64,000 bases of DNA. It comes from Drosophila persimilis (Eukaryota; Arthropoda; Insecta; Diptera; Drosophilidae). The stretch covers positions 4,278,001 to 4,342,000 of the forward strand of contig NW_020825706.1 of NCBI RefSeq assembly GCF_003286085.1, written 5' to 3'. The translations under genes were made by a program, and so were the position numbers. Positions 17,840-30,600 of this stretch are shown here, in pieces; the stretch's first letter is position 1; every line of letters starts with the position of its first letter. Under the pieces are notes generated by a model, which was given only the letters and a program-made list of their open reading frames with translations, did not search any database and was not told where the DNA came from.

Positions 17840-20396
17840 TAACGAAATACGTCTCTCCGCTGGCGGAAAACTTATTTCCGGTGGCGGGAAATATATATCC
17901 CCTGCCGGACAACTTACCTCTGCTGACGAAATAAGTCTCTCCGCTTGCAGAAAACTTATCTCTGCTGACGAAATACGTCTCTCCGCTGGCAGTAAATTTA
18001 TCTCCGGTGGCGGGAAATATATATCCCCTGCCGGACAACTTATCTCTGCTGACGAAATAAGTCTCTCCGCTTACAGAAAACTTATCTCCGGCGGCGAGAA
18101 CATTATATCCCCGGCCTGACAACTTATCTCTGCTAACGAAATACGGCTCTCCGCTGGCGGAAAACTTATTTCAGGTGGCGGACAACTTAACTCCGCTGGC
18201 AGACAATTTATCTCCGCTGACGAACTACGATTCTTCACTGGCAGAAATCTTATCGCCGACGGCGGGAAATTTACATCCCCTGACGGACAATATATCCCCG
18301 CTGACGAATTACGTTTTTCCGCCGGCAGAAAACTAATCTCCGCTGGCAGAACATTTACCTCCGGCGGCGGGAAATCTATATCCCCTGCAGGACAGCTTAT
18401 CTCTGCTAACGAAATACGTCTCTCCGCTGGCGGAAAACTTATTTCCGGTGGCGGGAAATATATATCCCCTGCCGGACAACTTATCTTTGCTGACGAAATA
18501 CGTCTCTACGCTGGCAGAAAACTTATCTCCGGCGGCGGGAAATCAGTATACCCTGCCAGACAACTTATGTCTGCTTACCAAATACGTCTCTCCGACGGCA
18601 GAAAACTGATCTCCGCTGGCAGAAAATTTACCTCCGGCGGCGGGAAATTTATATCCTCTGCCGGACAACTTATCTCTGCTGACGAAATACGTCTCTCCGC
18701 TGGCAGTAAACTTATCTCCGGTGGCGGGAAATATATATCCCCTGCCGGACAACTTATCTCTGCTGGCGAAATACGTCTCTACGCTGGCAAAAAACTTATC
18801 TCCGGCGGCGGGAAATCTATATCCCCTGCCGGACAACTTATCTCCGCAGACGAACTACGTTCCTCCGCCGGCAGAAAACTTATCTCTGCTGGCAGAACAT
18901 TTACCTCCGGCGGCGGGAAATTTATATCCCCTGCCGGACAACTTATCTCTGCTAACGAAATACGTCTCTCCGCTGGCGGAAAACTTATTTCCGGTGCCGG
19001 GAGATCTATATCCCCTGCCGGACAACTTATCTTTGCTGACGAAATACGTCTCTACGCTGGCAGAAAACTTATCTCCGGCGGCGGGAAATCAGTATACCCT
19101 GCCAGACAACTTATGTCTGCTTACCAAATACGTCTCTCCGCCGGCAGAAAACTAATCTCCGCTGGCAGAACATTTACCTCCGGCGGCGGGAAATCTATAT
19201 CCCCTGCCGGACAGCTTATCTCTGCTAACGAAATACGTCTCTCCGCTGGCGGAAAACTTATTTCCGGTGGCGGGAAATATATATCCCCTGCCGGACAGCT
19301 TACCTCTGCTGACGAAATAAGTCTCTCCGCTTGCAGAAAACTTATCTCTGCTGACGAAATACGTCTCTCCGCTGGCAGTAAACTTATCTCCGGTGGCGGG
19401 AAATATATATCCCCTGCCGGACAACTTATCTCTGCTGACGAAATAAGTCTCTCCGCTTACAGAAAACTTATCTCCGGCGGCGAGAACATTATATCCCCGG
19501 CCTGACAACTTATCTCTGCTAACGAAATACGGCTCTCCGCTGGCGGAAAACTTATTTCAGGTGGCGGACAACTTAACTCCGCTGGCAGACAATTTATCTC
19601 CGCTGACGAACTACGATTCTTCACTGGCAGAAATCTTATCGCCGACGGCGGGAAATTTACATCCCCTGACGGACAATATATCCCCGCTGACGAATTACGT
19701 TTCTCCGCCGGCAGAAAACTAATCTCCGCTGGCAGAACATTTACCTCCGGCGGCGGGAAATCTATATCCCCTGCAGGACAGCTTATCTCTGCTAACGAAA
19801 TACGTCTCTCCGCTGGCGGAAAACTTATTTCCGGTGGCGGGAAATATATATCCCCTGCCGGACAACTTATCTTTGCTGACGAAATACGTCTCTACGCTGG
19901 CAGAAAACTTATCTCCGGCGGCGGGAAATCAGTATACCCTGCCAGACAACTTATGTCTGCTTACCAAATACGTCTCTCCGACGGCAGAAAACTGATCTCC
20001 GCTGGCAGAAAATTTACCTCCGGCGGCGGGAAATTTATATCCTCTGCCGGACAACTTATCTCTGCTGACGAAATACGTCTCTCCGCTGGCAGTAAACTTA
20101 TCTCCGGTGGCGGGAAATATATATCCCCTGCCGGACAACTTATCTCTGCTGGCGAAATACGTCTCTACGCTGGCAAAAAACTTATCTCCGGCGGCGGGAA
20201 ATCTATATCCCCTGCCGGACAACTTATCTCCGCAGACGAACTACGTTCCTCCGCCGGCAGAAAACTTATCTCTGCTGGCAGAACATTTACCTCCGGCGGC
20301 GGGAAATTTATATCCCCTGCCGGACAACTTATCTCTGCTAACGAAATACGTCTCTCCGCTGGCGGAAAACTTATTTCCGGTGCCGGGAGATCTATA
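17840..20396 (+). repeat. Higher-order duplication, about 1.2 kb at +1386 bp
   Basis: About 17,840-19,010 recurs at about 19,226-20,396 with an offset of 1386 bp (66 monomers) and only scattered mismatches. A further overlapping copy of part of it is offset by 903 bp (43 monomers), seen as the ATGTCTGCTTACC marker at 19953 and 20856. Offsets that are exact multiples of 21 indicate unequal exchange in register. Confidence 0.75.
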
Positions 20397-23300
20397 TCCG
20401 CTGGCGGACAACTTATCTCTGCTGACGAAATAAGTCTCTCCGCTTGCAGAAAACTTACTTCCGGTGGCGGGAAATATATATCCCCTGCCGGACAACTTAT
20501 CTTTGCTGACGAAATACGTCTCTACGCTGGCAGAAAACTTATCTCCGGCGGCGAGAAATCAGTATACCCTGCCAGACAACTTATGTCTGCTTACCAAATA
20601 CGTCTCTCCGCCGGCAGAAAACTAATCTCCGCTGGCAGAACATTTACCTCCGGCGGCGGGAAATCTATATCCCCTGCCGGACAGCTTATCTCTGCTAACG
20701 AAATACGTCTCTCCGCTGGCGGAAAACTTATTTCCGGTGGCGGGAAATATATATCCCCTGCCGGACAACTTATCTTTGCTGACGAAATACGTCTCTACGC
20801 AGGCAGAAAACTTATCTCCGGCGGCGGGAAATCAGTATACCCTGCGAGACAACTTATGTCTGCTTACCAAATACGTCTCTCCGATGGCAGAAAACTGATC
20901 TCCGCTGGCAGAACATTTACCTCCGGCGGCGGGAAATTTATATCCTCTGCCGGACAACTTATCTCTGCTGACGAAATACGTCTCTCCGCTGGCAGTAAAC
21001 TTATCTCCGGTGGCGGGAAATATATATCCCCTGCCGGACAACTTATCTCTGCTGGCGAAATACGTCTCTACGCTGGCAAAAAACTTATCTCCGGCGGCGG
21101 GAAATCTATATCCCCTGCCGGACAACTTATCTCCGCAGACGAACTACGTTCCTCCGCCGGCAGAAAACTTATCTCTGCTGGCAGAACATTTACCTCCGGC
21201 GGCGGGAAATTTATATCCCCTGCCGGACAACTTATCTCTGCTAACGAAATACGTCTCTCCGCTGGCGGAAAACTTATTTCCGGTGCCGGGAGATCTATAT
21301 CCGCTGGCGGACAACTTATCTCTGCTGACGAAATAAGTCTCTCCGCTTGCAGAAAACTTACTTCCGGTGGCGGGAAATATATATCCCCTGCCGGACAACT
21401 TATCTTTGCTGACGAAATACGTCTCTACGCTGGCAGAAAACTTATCTCCGGCGGCGGGAAATCAGTATACCCTGCCGGACAACTTATGTCTGCTTACCAA
21501 ATACGTCTCTCCGCTGACGGAAAACTTATTTCCGGTGCCGGGAAATCTAAATCCGCTGGTGGACAACTTATCTCCGCTGGCAGACAATTTATCTCCGCTG
21601 ATGAACTACGATTTTCCACTGGCAGAAATCTTATCTCCGACGGCGGGAAATTTACATCCCCTGACGGACAATTTATCCCCGCTGACGAATTACGTTTCTC
21701 CGCCGGCAGAAAACTAGTCTCCGCTGGCAGAACATTTACCTCCGGCGGCGGGAAATCTATATCCCCTGCCGGACATCTTTTCTCTGCTAACGAAATACGT
21801 CTCTCCGCTGGCGGAAAACTTATTTCCGGTGGCGGGAAATCTATATCCCTTGCCGGACAACTTATCTCTGCTGATGAAATACGTCTCTCCGCTTGCAGAA
21901 AACTTATCTCTGTTGACGAAATACGTCTCTCCGCTGGCGGAAAACTAATTTCCGATGGCGGGAAGTTCATATCCGCTTGCGGAAAACTTTTCTCAAGAGG
22001 GGGAAATTTATATCCCCTGGCGGACAGCTTATCTCGGCTGACAAAATACGTCTCTCCGCTTGCAGAAAACTTATCTCTGCTGACGAAATACGTCTCTCCG
22101 CTTGCAGAAAACTTATCTCTGCTGACGAAATACGTCTCTCCGCTGGCAGTAAACTTATCTCCGGTGGCGGGAAATATATATCCCCTGCCGGACAACTTAT
22201 CTCTGCTGGCGAAATACGTCTCTACGCTGGCAAAAAACTTATCTCCGGCGGCGGGAAATCTATATCCCCTGCCGGACAACTTATCTCCGCAGACGAACTA
22301 CGTTCCTCCGCCGGCAGAAAACATATCTCTGCTGGCAGAACATTTACCTCCGGCGGCGGGAAATTTATATCCCCTGCCGGACAACTTATCTCTGCTAACG
22401 AAATACGTCTCTCCGCTGGCGGAAAACTTATTTCTCGTGGCGGGAAATATATATCCCCTGCCGGACAACTTATCTCTGCTGACGAAATAAGTCTCTCCGC
22501 TTGCAGAAAACTTATCTCCGTCGGCGAGAACATGATATCCCCGGCCTGACAACTTATCTCTGCTAACGAAATACGTCTCTCCGCTGGCGGAAAACTTATT
22601 TCCGGTGCCGGGAGATCTATATCCGCTGGCGGACAACTTATCTCTGCTGACGAAATAAGTCTCTCCGCTTGCAGAAAACTTACTTCCGGTGGCGGGAAAT
22701 ATATATCCCCTGCCGGACAACTTATCTTTGCTGACGAAATACGTCTCTACGCTGGCAGAAAACTTATCTCCGGCGGCGGGAAATCAGTATACCCTGCCAG
22801 ACAACTTATGTCTGCTTACCAAATACGTCTCTCCGCCGGCAGAAAACTAATCTCCGCTGGCAGAACATTTACCTCCGGCGGCGGGAAATCTATATCCCCT
22901 GCCGGACAGCTTATCTCTGCTAACGAAATACGTCTCTCCGCTGGCGGAAAACTAATTTCCGGTGGCGGGAAATATATATCCCCTTCCGGACAACTTATCT
23001 CTGCTGACGAAATAAGTCTCTCCGCTTGCAGAAAACTTATCTCCGTCGGCGAGAACATGATATCCCCGGCTTGACAACTTATCTCTGCCAACGAAATACG
23101 TCTCTCCGCTTGCAGAAAACTTATCTTTGCTGACGAAATACGTCTCTCCGCTGGCGGAAAACTAATTTCCGGTGGCGGGAAATATATATCCCCTTCCGGA
23201 CAACTTATCTCTGCTGACGAAACACGTCTCTCCGCTGGGAGTAAACTTATCTCCGGCGGCGGGAAATCTATATCCCATGCCGGACAACTTATCTCCGCAG

Positions 23301-26040
23301 ACGAACTACGTTCCTCCGCCGGCAGAAAACTTATCTCTGCTGGCAGAACATTTACCTCCGGCGGCGGGAAATTTATATCCCCTGCCTGACAACTTATCTC
23401 TGCTAACGAAATACATCTCTCCGCTGGCGGATAACTTATTTCCGGTGCCGGGAGATCTATATCCGCTGGCGGACAACTTATCTCCGCAGACGAACTACGT
23501 TGCTCCGCTTGCAGAAAACTTATCTCTGCTGCCGAAATACGTCTCTCCGCTGGCGGAAAACTAATTTCCGGTGGCGGGAAGTTTATATCCCCTGCCGGAC
23601 AACTTATCTCTGCTGACGAAATACGTCTCTCCGCTTGCAGAAAACTTATCTCTGGCGGCGAGAAGTTTATATCCCCGGCTTGACAACTTATCTCTGCCAA
23701 CGAAATACGTCTCTCCGCTGGCGGAAAACTTATTTCCGGTGGCGGGAAATATATATCCCCTGCCGGACAACTTATCTTTGCTGACGAAATACGTCTCTAC
23801 GCTGGCAGAAAACTTATCTCCGGCGGCGGGAAATCAGTATACCCTGCCAGACAATTTATGTCTGCTTACCAAATACGTCTCTCCGCTGACGGAAAACTTA
23901 TTTCCGGTGCCGGGAAATCTATATCCGCTGGCGGACAAATTATCTCCGCTGGCAGACAATTTATCTCCGCTGACGAACTACGATTTTCCACTGGCAGAAA
24001 TCTTATCTCCGACGGCGGGAAATTTACATCCCCTGACGGACAATTTATCCCCGCTGACGAATTACGTTTCTCCGCCGGCAGAAAACTTATCTCCGCTGGC
24101 AGAACAGTTACTTATGGAGGCGAGGAATTTATATCACCTGCCGGACATGTTATCTGTGCTGACAAAATACATCTCTTCGCTGGCGGAAAACTTATCTGCG
24201 GTGGCGGATATTTATATCCGCTGGCGGAAAACTTTTCTCCGATAACAGACATCTTATCTTCGCTGCCGGACTTATCTCTGCTGACGAACTACGTTTCTCC
24301 GCCGGCAGAAAACTTATTTCCGCTGGCAGAACATTTACCTCCGTCGGCGGGAAATTTATATCCCCTGCCGGACATTTTATCTCTGCTGACGAAATACATC
24401 TCTCCGCTTGCAGAAAACTTATCTCTGCTGACGAAATACGTCTCTCCGCTTGCAGAAAACTTATTTCCGGTGGCGGGAAATATATATCCCCTGCCGGACA
24501 ACTTATCTTTGCTGACGAAATACGTCTCTACGCTGGCAGAAAACTTATCTCCGGTGCAGGGAAATCTATATCCGCTGGCGGACAAATTATCTCCGCTGGC
24601 AGACAATTTATCTCCGCTGACGAACTACGATTTTCCACTGGCAGAAATCTTATCTCCGACGGCGGGAAATTTACATCCCCTGACGGACAATTTATCCCCG
24701 CTGACGAATTACGTTTCTCCGCCGGCAGAAAACTTATCTCCGCTGGCAGAACAGTTACTTATGGAGGCGAGGAATTTATATCACCTGCCGGACATGTTAT
24801 CTGTGCTGACAAAATACATCTCTTCGCTGGCGGAAAACTTATCTGCGGTGGCGGATATTTATATCCGCTGGCGGAAAACTTTTCTCCGATAACAGACATC
24901 TTATCTTCGCTGCCGGACTTATCTCTGCTGACGAACTACGTTTCTCCGCCGGCAGAAAACTTATTTCCGCTGGCAGAACATTTACCTCCGTCGGCGGGAA
25001 ATTTATATCCCCTGCCGGACATTTTATCTCTGCTGACGAAATACATCTCTCCGCTTGCAGAAAACTTATCTCTGCTGACGAAATACGTCTCTCCGCTTGC
25101 AGAAAACTTATTTCCGGTGGCGGGAAATATATATCCCCTGCCGGACAACTTATCTTTGCTGACGAAATACGTCTCTACGCTGGCAGAAAACTTATCTCCG
25201 GTGCAGGGAAATCTATATCCGCTGCCGGACATCTTATCTCTGCTGACGAAATACGTCTCTCCGCTTGCGGAAAACTTATTTCCGGTGCCGGGAAATCTAT
25301 ATCCCCTGCCGGACAACTTATCTCTGCTGACGAAATACGCTTCTCCGCTGGCGAAAAACTTATTTCCGGTGCCGGGAAATCTATATCCCCTGCCAGACAA
25401 CTTATCTCTGCTAACGAAATACGTCTCTCCGCTTGCAGAACACTTTTCTCCACGGGGGGAAATTTATATCCTCTGCCGGACATTTTATCTCTGCTGACGA
25501 AATACATCTCTCCGTTTGCAGAAAACTTATCTCTGCTGACGAAATACGTCTCTCCGCTTGCAGAAAATTTATTTCCGGTGGCGGGAAATATATATCCCCT
25601 GCCGGACAAGTTATCTTTGCTGACGAAATACGTCTCTACGCTGGCAGAAAACTTATCTCCGGCGGCGGGAAATCAATATCCCCTGCCGGACAACTTATCT
25701 CCGCTGGCAGACAATTTATCTCCGCTGACGAACTACGATTCTCCGCTGGCAGAAATTTTATCGCCGGCGGCGGGAATTTTTTATATCCCCTGACGGACAA
25801 TTTATCCCCGCTGACGAATTACGTTTCTCCGCCGGCAGAAAACTTATCTCCGCTGGCAGAACATTTACTTATGGAGGCGAGGAATTTATATCACCTGCCG
25901 GATATCTTATCTCTACTGACAAAATACATCTCTTCGCTGGCGGAAAACTTATCTGCGGTGGCGGAAATTTATATCCGCTGGCGGAAAATTTTTCTCCGAT
26001 AACAGACATCTTACCTTCGCTGCCGGACAACTTATCTCTG

Positions 26041-27676
26041 CTGACGAACTACGTTTCTCCGCCGGCAGAAAACTTATCTCCGCTGGCAGAACATTTACTT
26101 ATGGAGGCGAGGAATTTATATCACCTGCCGGACATCTTATCTCTACTGACAAAATACATCTCTTCGCTGGCGGAAAACTTATCTGCGGTGGCGGAAATTT
26201 ATATCCGCTGGCGGAAAACTTTTCTCCGATAACAGACATCTTATCTTCGCTGCCGGACAACTTATCTCTGCTGACGAACTACGATTCTCCGCCGGCAGAA
26301 AACTTATCTCCGCTGGCAGAACATTTACCTCCGTCGGCGGGAAATTTATATACCCTGACGGACATCTTATCTCGGCTGACAAAACACATCTCTCCGCTGG
26401 AGGAAAACTTATTTCCGATGGCGGGAAATCTATATCCCCTGCCGGACAACTTATCTCTGCTGACGAAATACGTCTCTCCGCTTGCAGAAAACTTATCTCT
26501 GCTGACGAAATACGTCTCTCCGCTGGCGGAAAACTAATTTCCGGTGGCGGGAAATTTATATCCCCTGCCGGACAGCTTATCTCTGCTAACGAAATACGTC
26601 TCTCCACTGGCGGAAAACTTATCTCCGACGGCGGGAAATGTACATCCCCTGACGGATAATTTATCCCCGCTGACGACTTACGTTTCTCCGCCGGCAGAAA
26701 ACTAATCTCCGCTGGCAGAACATTTACCTCCGGGGGTGGGAAATCTATATCCCCTGCCGGACATCTTATCTCTGCTAACAAAATACGTCTGTCCGCTGGC
26801 GGAAAACTTATCTCCGGTGGCGGGAAATATATATCCCCTGCCGGACAACTTATCTCTGCTGACGAACTACGTTTCTCCGCCGGCAGAAAACTTATCTCCG
26901 CTGGCAGAACATTTACTTATGGAGGCGAGGAATTTATATCACCTGCCGGACATCTTATCTCTACTGACAAAATACATCTCTTCGCTGGCGGAAAACTTAT
27001 CTGCGGTGGCGGAAATTTATATCCGCTGGCGGAAAACTTTTCTCCGATAACAGACATCTTATCTTCGCTGCCGGACAACTTATCTCTGCTGACGAACTAC
27101 GATTCTCCGCCGGCAGAAAACTTATCTCCGCTGGCAGAACATTTACCTCCGTCGGCGGGAAATTTATATACCCTGACGGACATCTTATCTCGGCTGACAA
27201 AACACATCTCTCCGCTGGAGGAAAACTTATTTCCGATGGCGGGAAATCTATATCCCCTGCCGGACAACTTATCTCTGCTGACGAAATACGTCTCTCCGCT
27301 TGCAGAAAACTTATCTCTGCTGACGAAATACGTCTCTCCGCTGGCGGAAAACTAATTTCCGGTGGCGGGAAATTTATATCCCCTGCCGGACAGCTTATCT
27401 CTGCTAACGAAATACGTCTCTCCACTGGCGGAAAACTTATCTCCGACGGCGGGAAATGTACATCCCCTGACGGATAATTTATCCCCGCTGACGACTTACG
27501 TTTCTCCGCCGGCAGAAAACTAATCTCCGCTGGCAGAACATTTACCTCCGGGGGTGGGAAATCTATATCCCCTGCCGGACATCTTATCTCTGCTAACAAA
27601 ATACGTCTCTCCGCTGGCGGAAAACTTATCTCCGGTGGCGGGAAATATATATCCCCTGCCGGACAACTTATCTCTG
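26041..27676 (+). repeat. Adjacent 818-bp tandem duplication within the array
   Basis: 26041-26858 is repeated immediately at 26859-27676. The one mismatch I noticed is GTCTGTCC against GTCTCTCC near 26,790/27,608. 818 is 39 monomers minus 1 bp, so each copy carries one short monomer. The near identity and direct adjacency point to a recent duplication. Confidence 0.75.
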
Positions 27677-30600
27677 CTGACGAAATACGTCTCTACGCTG
27701 GCAGAAAACTTATCTCCGGCGGAGGGAAATTTATATCCCATGCCGGACAGCTTATCTCTGCTAACGAAATACGTCTCTCCACTGGGGGAAAACTTATTTC
27801 CGGTGCCGGGAAATCTATATCCGCTGGCGGACAACTTATCTCCGCTGGCTGACAATGTATCTTCGCTGACGAACTACGAATCTCCACGGGCAGAAATCTT
27901 ATCTCCGACGGCGGGAAATTTACATCCCCTGACGGACAATATATCCCCGCTGACGAATTACGTTTCTCCGCCGGCAGAAAACTAATCTCCACTGGCAGAA
28001 CATTAACCTCCGGGGGCGGGAAATTTATATCCCCTGCCGGAAATCTTATCTCTGCTAACGAAATACGTCTCTCCACTGGCGGAAAACTTACTTCCGGTGT
28101 CGGGAAATCTAAATCCCCTGCCGGACAACTTATCTCCGCAGACGAACTACGTTCCTCCGCCGGCAGAAAACTTATGTCTGCTGGCAGAACATTTACCTCC
28201 GGCGGCGGGAAATTTATATCCCCTGCCGGACAGCTTATCTCTGCTAACGAAATACGTCTCTCCGCTGGCGGAAAACTTATTTCTCGTGGCGGGAAATATA
28301 TATCCCCTGCCGGACAACTTATCTCTGCTGACGAAATAAGTCTCTCCGCTTGCAGAAAACTTATCTCTGCTGACGAAATAAGTCTCTCCGCTTGCAGAAA
28401 ACTTATTTAAGGTGGCGGGAAATATATATCCCCTGCCGGACAACTTATCTCTGCAGACGAAATACGTCTCTACGCTGGCAGAAAACTTATCTCCGGCGGC
28501 GGGAAATCAATATCCCCTGCCAGACAACTTATCTCTGCTTACGAAATACGTCTCTCCGTTGGAGGAAAACTTATTTCCGGTGCTGGGAAATCTATATCCG
28601 CTGGCGGACAACCTATCTCCGCTGGCAGACAATTTATCTCCGCTGACGAACTACGATTCTCCACGGGCAGAAATCTTATCTCCGACGGCGGGAAATTTAC
28701 ATCCCCTGACGGACAATATAGCCCCGCTGACGAATTACGTTTCTCCGCCGGCAGAAAACTAATCTCCGCTGGCAGAACATTTACCTCCGGGGGTGGGAAA
28801 TTTATATCCCCTGCCGGAAATCTTATCTCGGCTGACAAAATACATCTCTCCGCTGGCAGAAAACTTACTTCCGGTGGCGGGAAATCTATATCCCCTGCCG
28901 GACAACTTATCTCTGCTGACAAAATACGTCTCTACGCTGGCAGAAAACTTATCTCCGGCGGTGGGAAATTTATATCCCCTGCCGGACAGCTTATCTCTGC
29001 TAACGAAATACGTCTCTCCACTGGCGGAAAACTTATCTCCGACGGCGGGAAATTTATATCCCATGCCGGACAGCTTATCTCTGCTAACGAAATACGTCTC
29101 TCCACTGGCGGAAAACTTATTTCCGGTGCCGGGAAATCTATATCCGCTGGCGGACAACTTATCTCTGCTGGCAGACAATTAATCTCCGCTGACGGACTAC
29201 GATTCTCCACGGGCAGAAATCTTATCTCCGACGGCGGGAAATTTACATCCCCTGACGGACAATATATCCCCGCTGACGAATTACGTTTCTCCGCCGGCAG
29301 AAAACTAATCTCCGCTGGCAGAACATTAACCTCCGGGGGCGGGAAATTTATATCCCCTGCCGGAAATCTTATCTCGGCTGACAAAATACATCTCTCCGCT
29401 GGCAGAAAACTTACTTCCGGTGGCGGGAAATCTATATCCCCTGCCAGACAACTTATCTCTGATGACAAAATACGTCTCTACGCTGGCAGAAAACTTATCT
29501 CCGGCGGTGGGAAATTTATATCCCCTGCCGGACAGCTTATCTCTGCTGACGAAATACGTCTCTCCGCTTGCAGAAAACTTATCTCTGCTGACGAAATACG
29601 TCTCTCCGCTGGCGGAAAACTTATCTCCGGTGGCGGGAAATATTTATCCCCTGCCGGTCAACTTATCTCTGCTCACGAAATACGTCTCTACGCAGGCAGA
29701 AAACTTATTTCCGGTGCCGGGAAATCTATATCCGCTGGCGGACAACTTATCTCTGCTGGCAGACAATTAATCTCCGCTGACGAACGACGATTCTCCACGG
29801 GCAGAAATCTTATCTCCGACGGTGGGAAATTTACATCCCCTGACGGACAATATATCCCCGCTGACGAATTACGTTTCTCCACCGGCAGAAAACTAATCTC
29901 CGCTGGCAGAACATTTACCTCCGGGGGCGGGAAATTTATATCCCCTGCCGGAAATCTTATCTCGGCTGACAAAATACATCTCTCCTCTTGCAGAAAACTT
30001 ATCTTCGGTGGCGGGAAATCTATATCCCCTGCCAGACAACTTATCTCTGCTGACGAAATACGTCTCTCCGCTGGCGGAAAACAAATTTCCGGTAGCGGGA
30101 AATATATATCCCCTTCCGGACAACTTATCTCTGCTGACGAAATACGTCTCTCCGCTGGCAGTAAACTTATCTCCGGTGGCGGGAAATATATATCCCCTGC
30201 CGGACAACTTATCTCCGATGGCAGAACATTTACCTCCGGCGGCGGGAAATTTATATCCCCTGCCGGACATCTTATCTCGGCTGACAAAATACATCTCTCC
30301 TCTTGCAGAAAACTTATCTTCGGTGGCGGGAAATCTATATCCCCTGCCAGACAACTTATCTCTGCTGACAAAATACGTCTCTACGCTGGCAGAAAACTTA
30401 TCTCCGGCGGTGGGAAATTTATATCCCCTGCCGGACAGCTTATCTCTGCTAACGAAATACGTCTCTCCACTGGCGGAAAACTTATTTCCGGTGTCGGTTT
30501 CTCCGACGGCGGGAAATTTACATCCCTTGACGGACAATATATCCCCGCTGACGAATTACGTTTCTCCGCCGGCAGAAAACTAATCTCCGCTGGCAGACAA

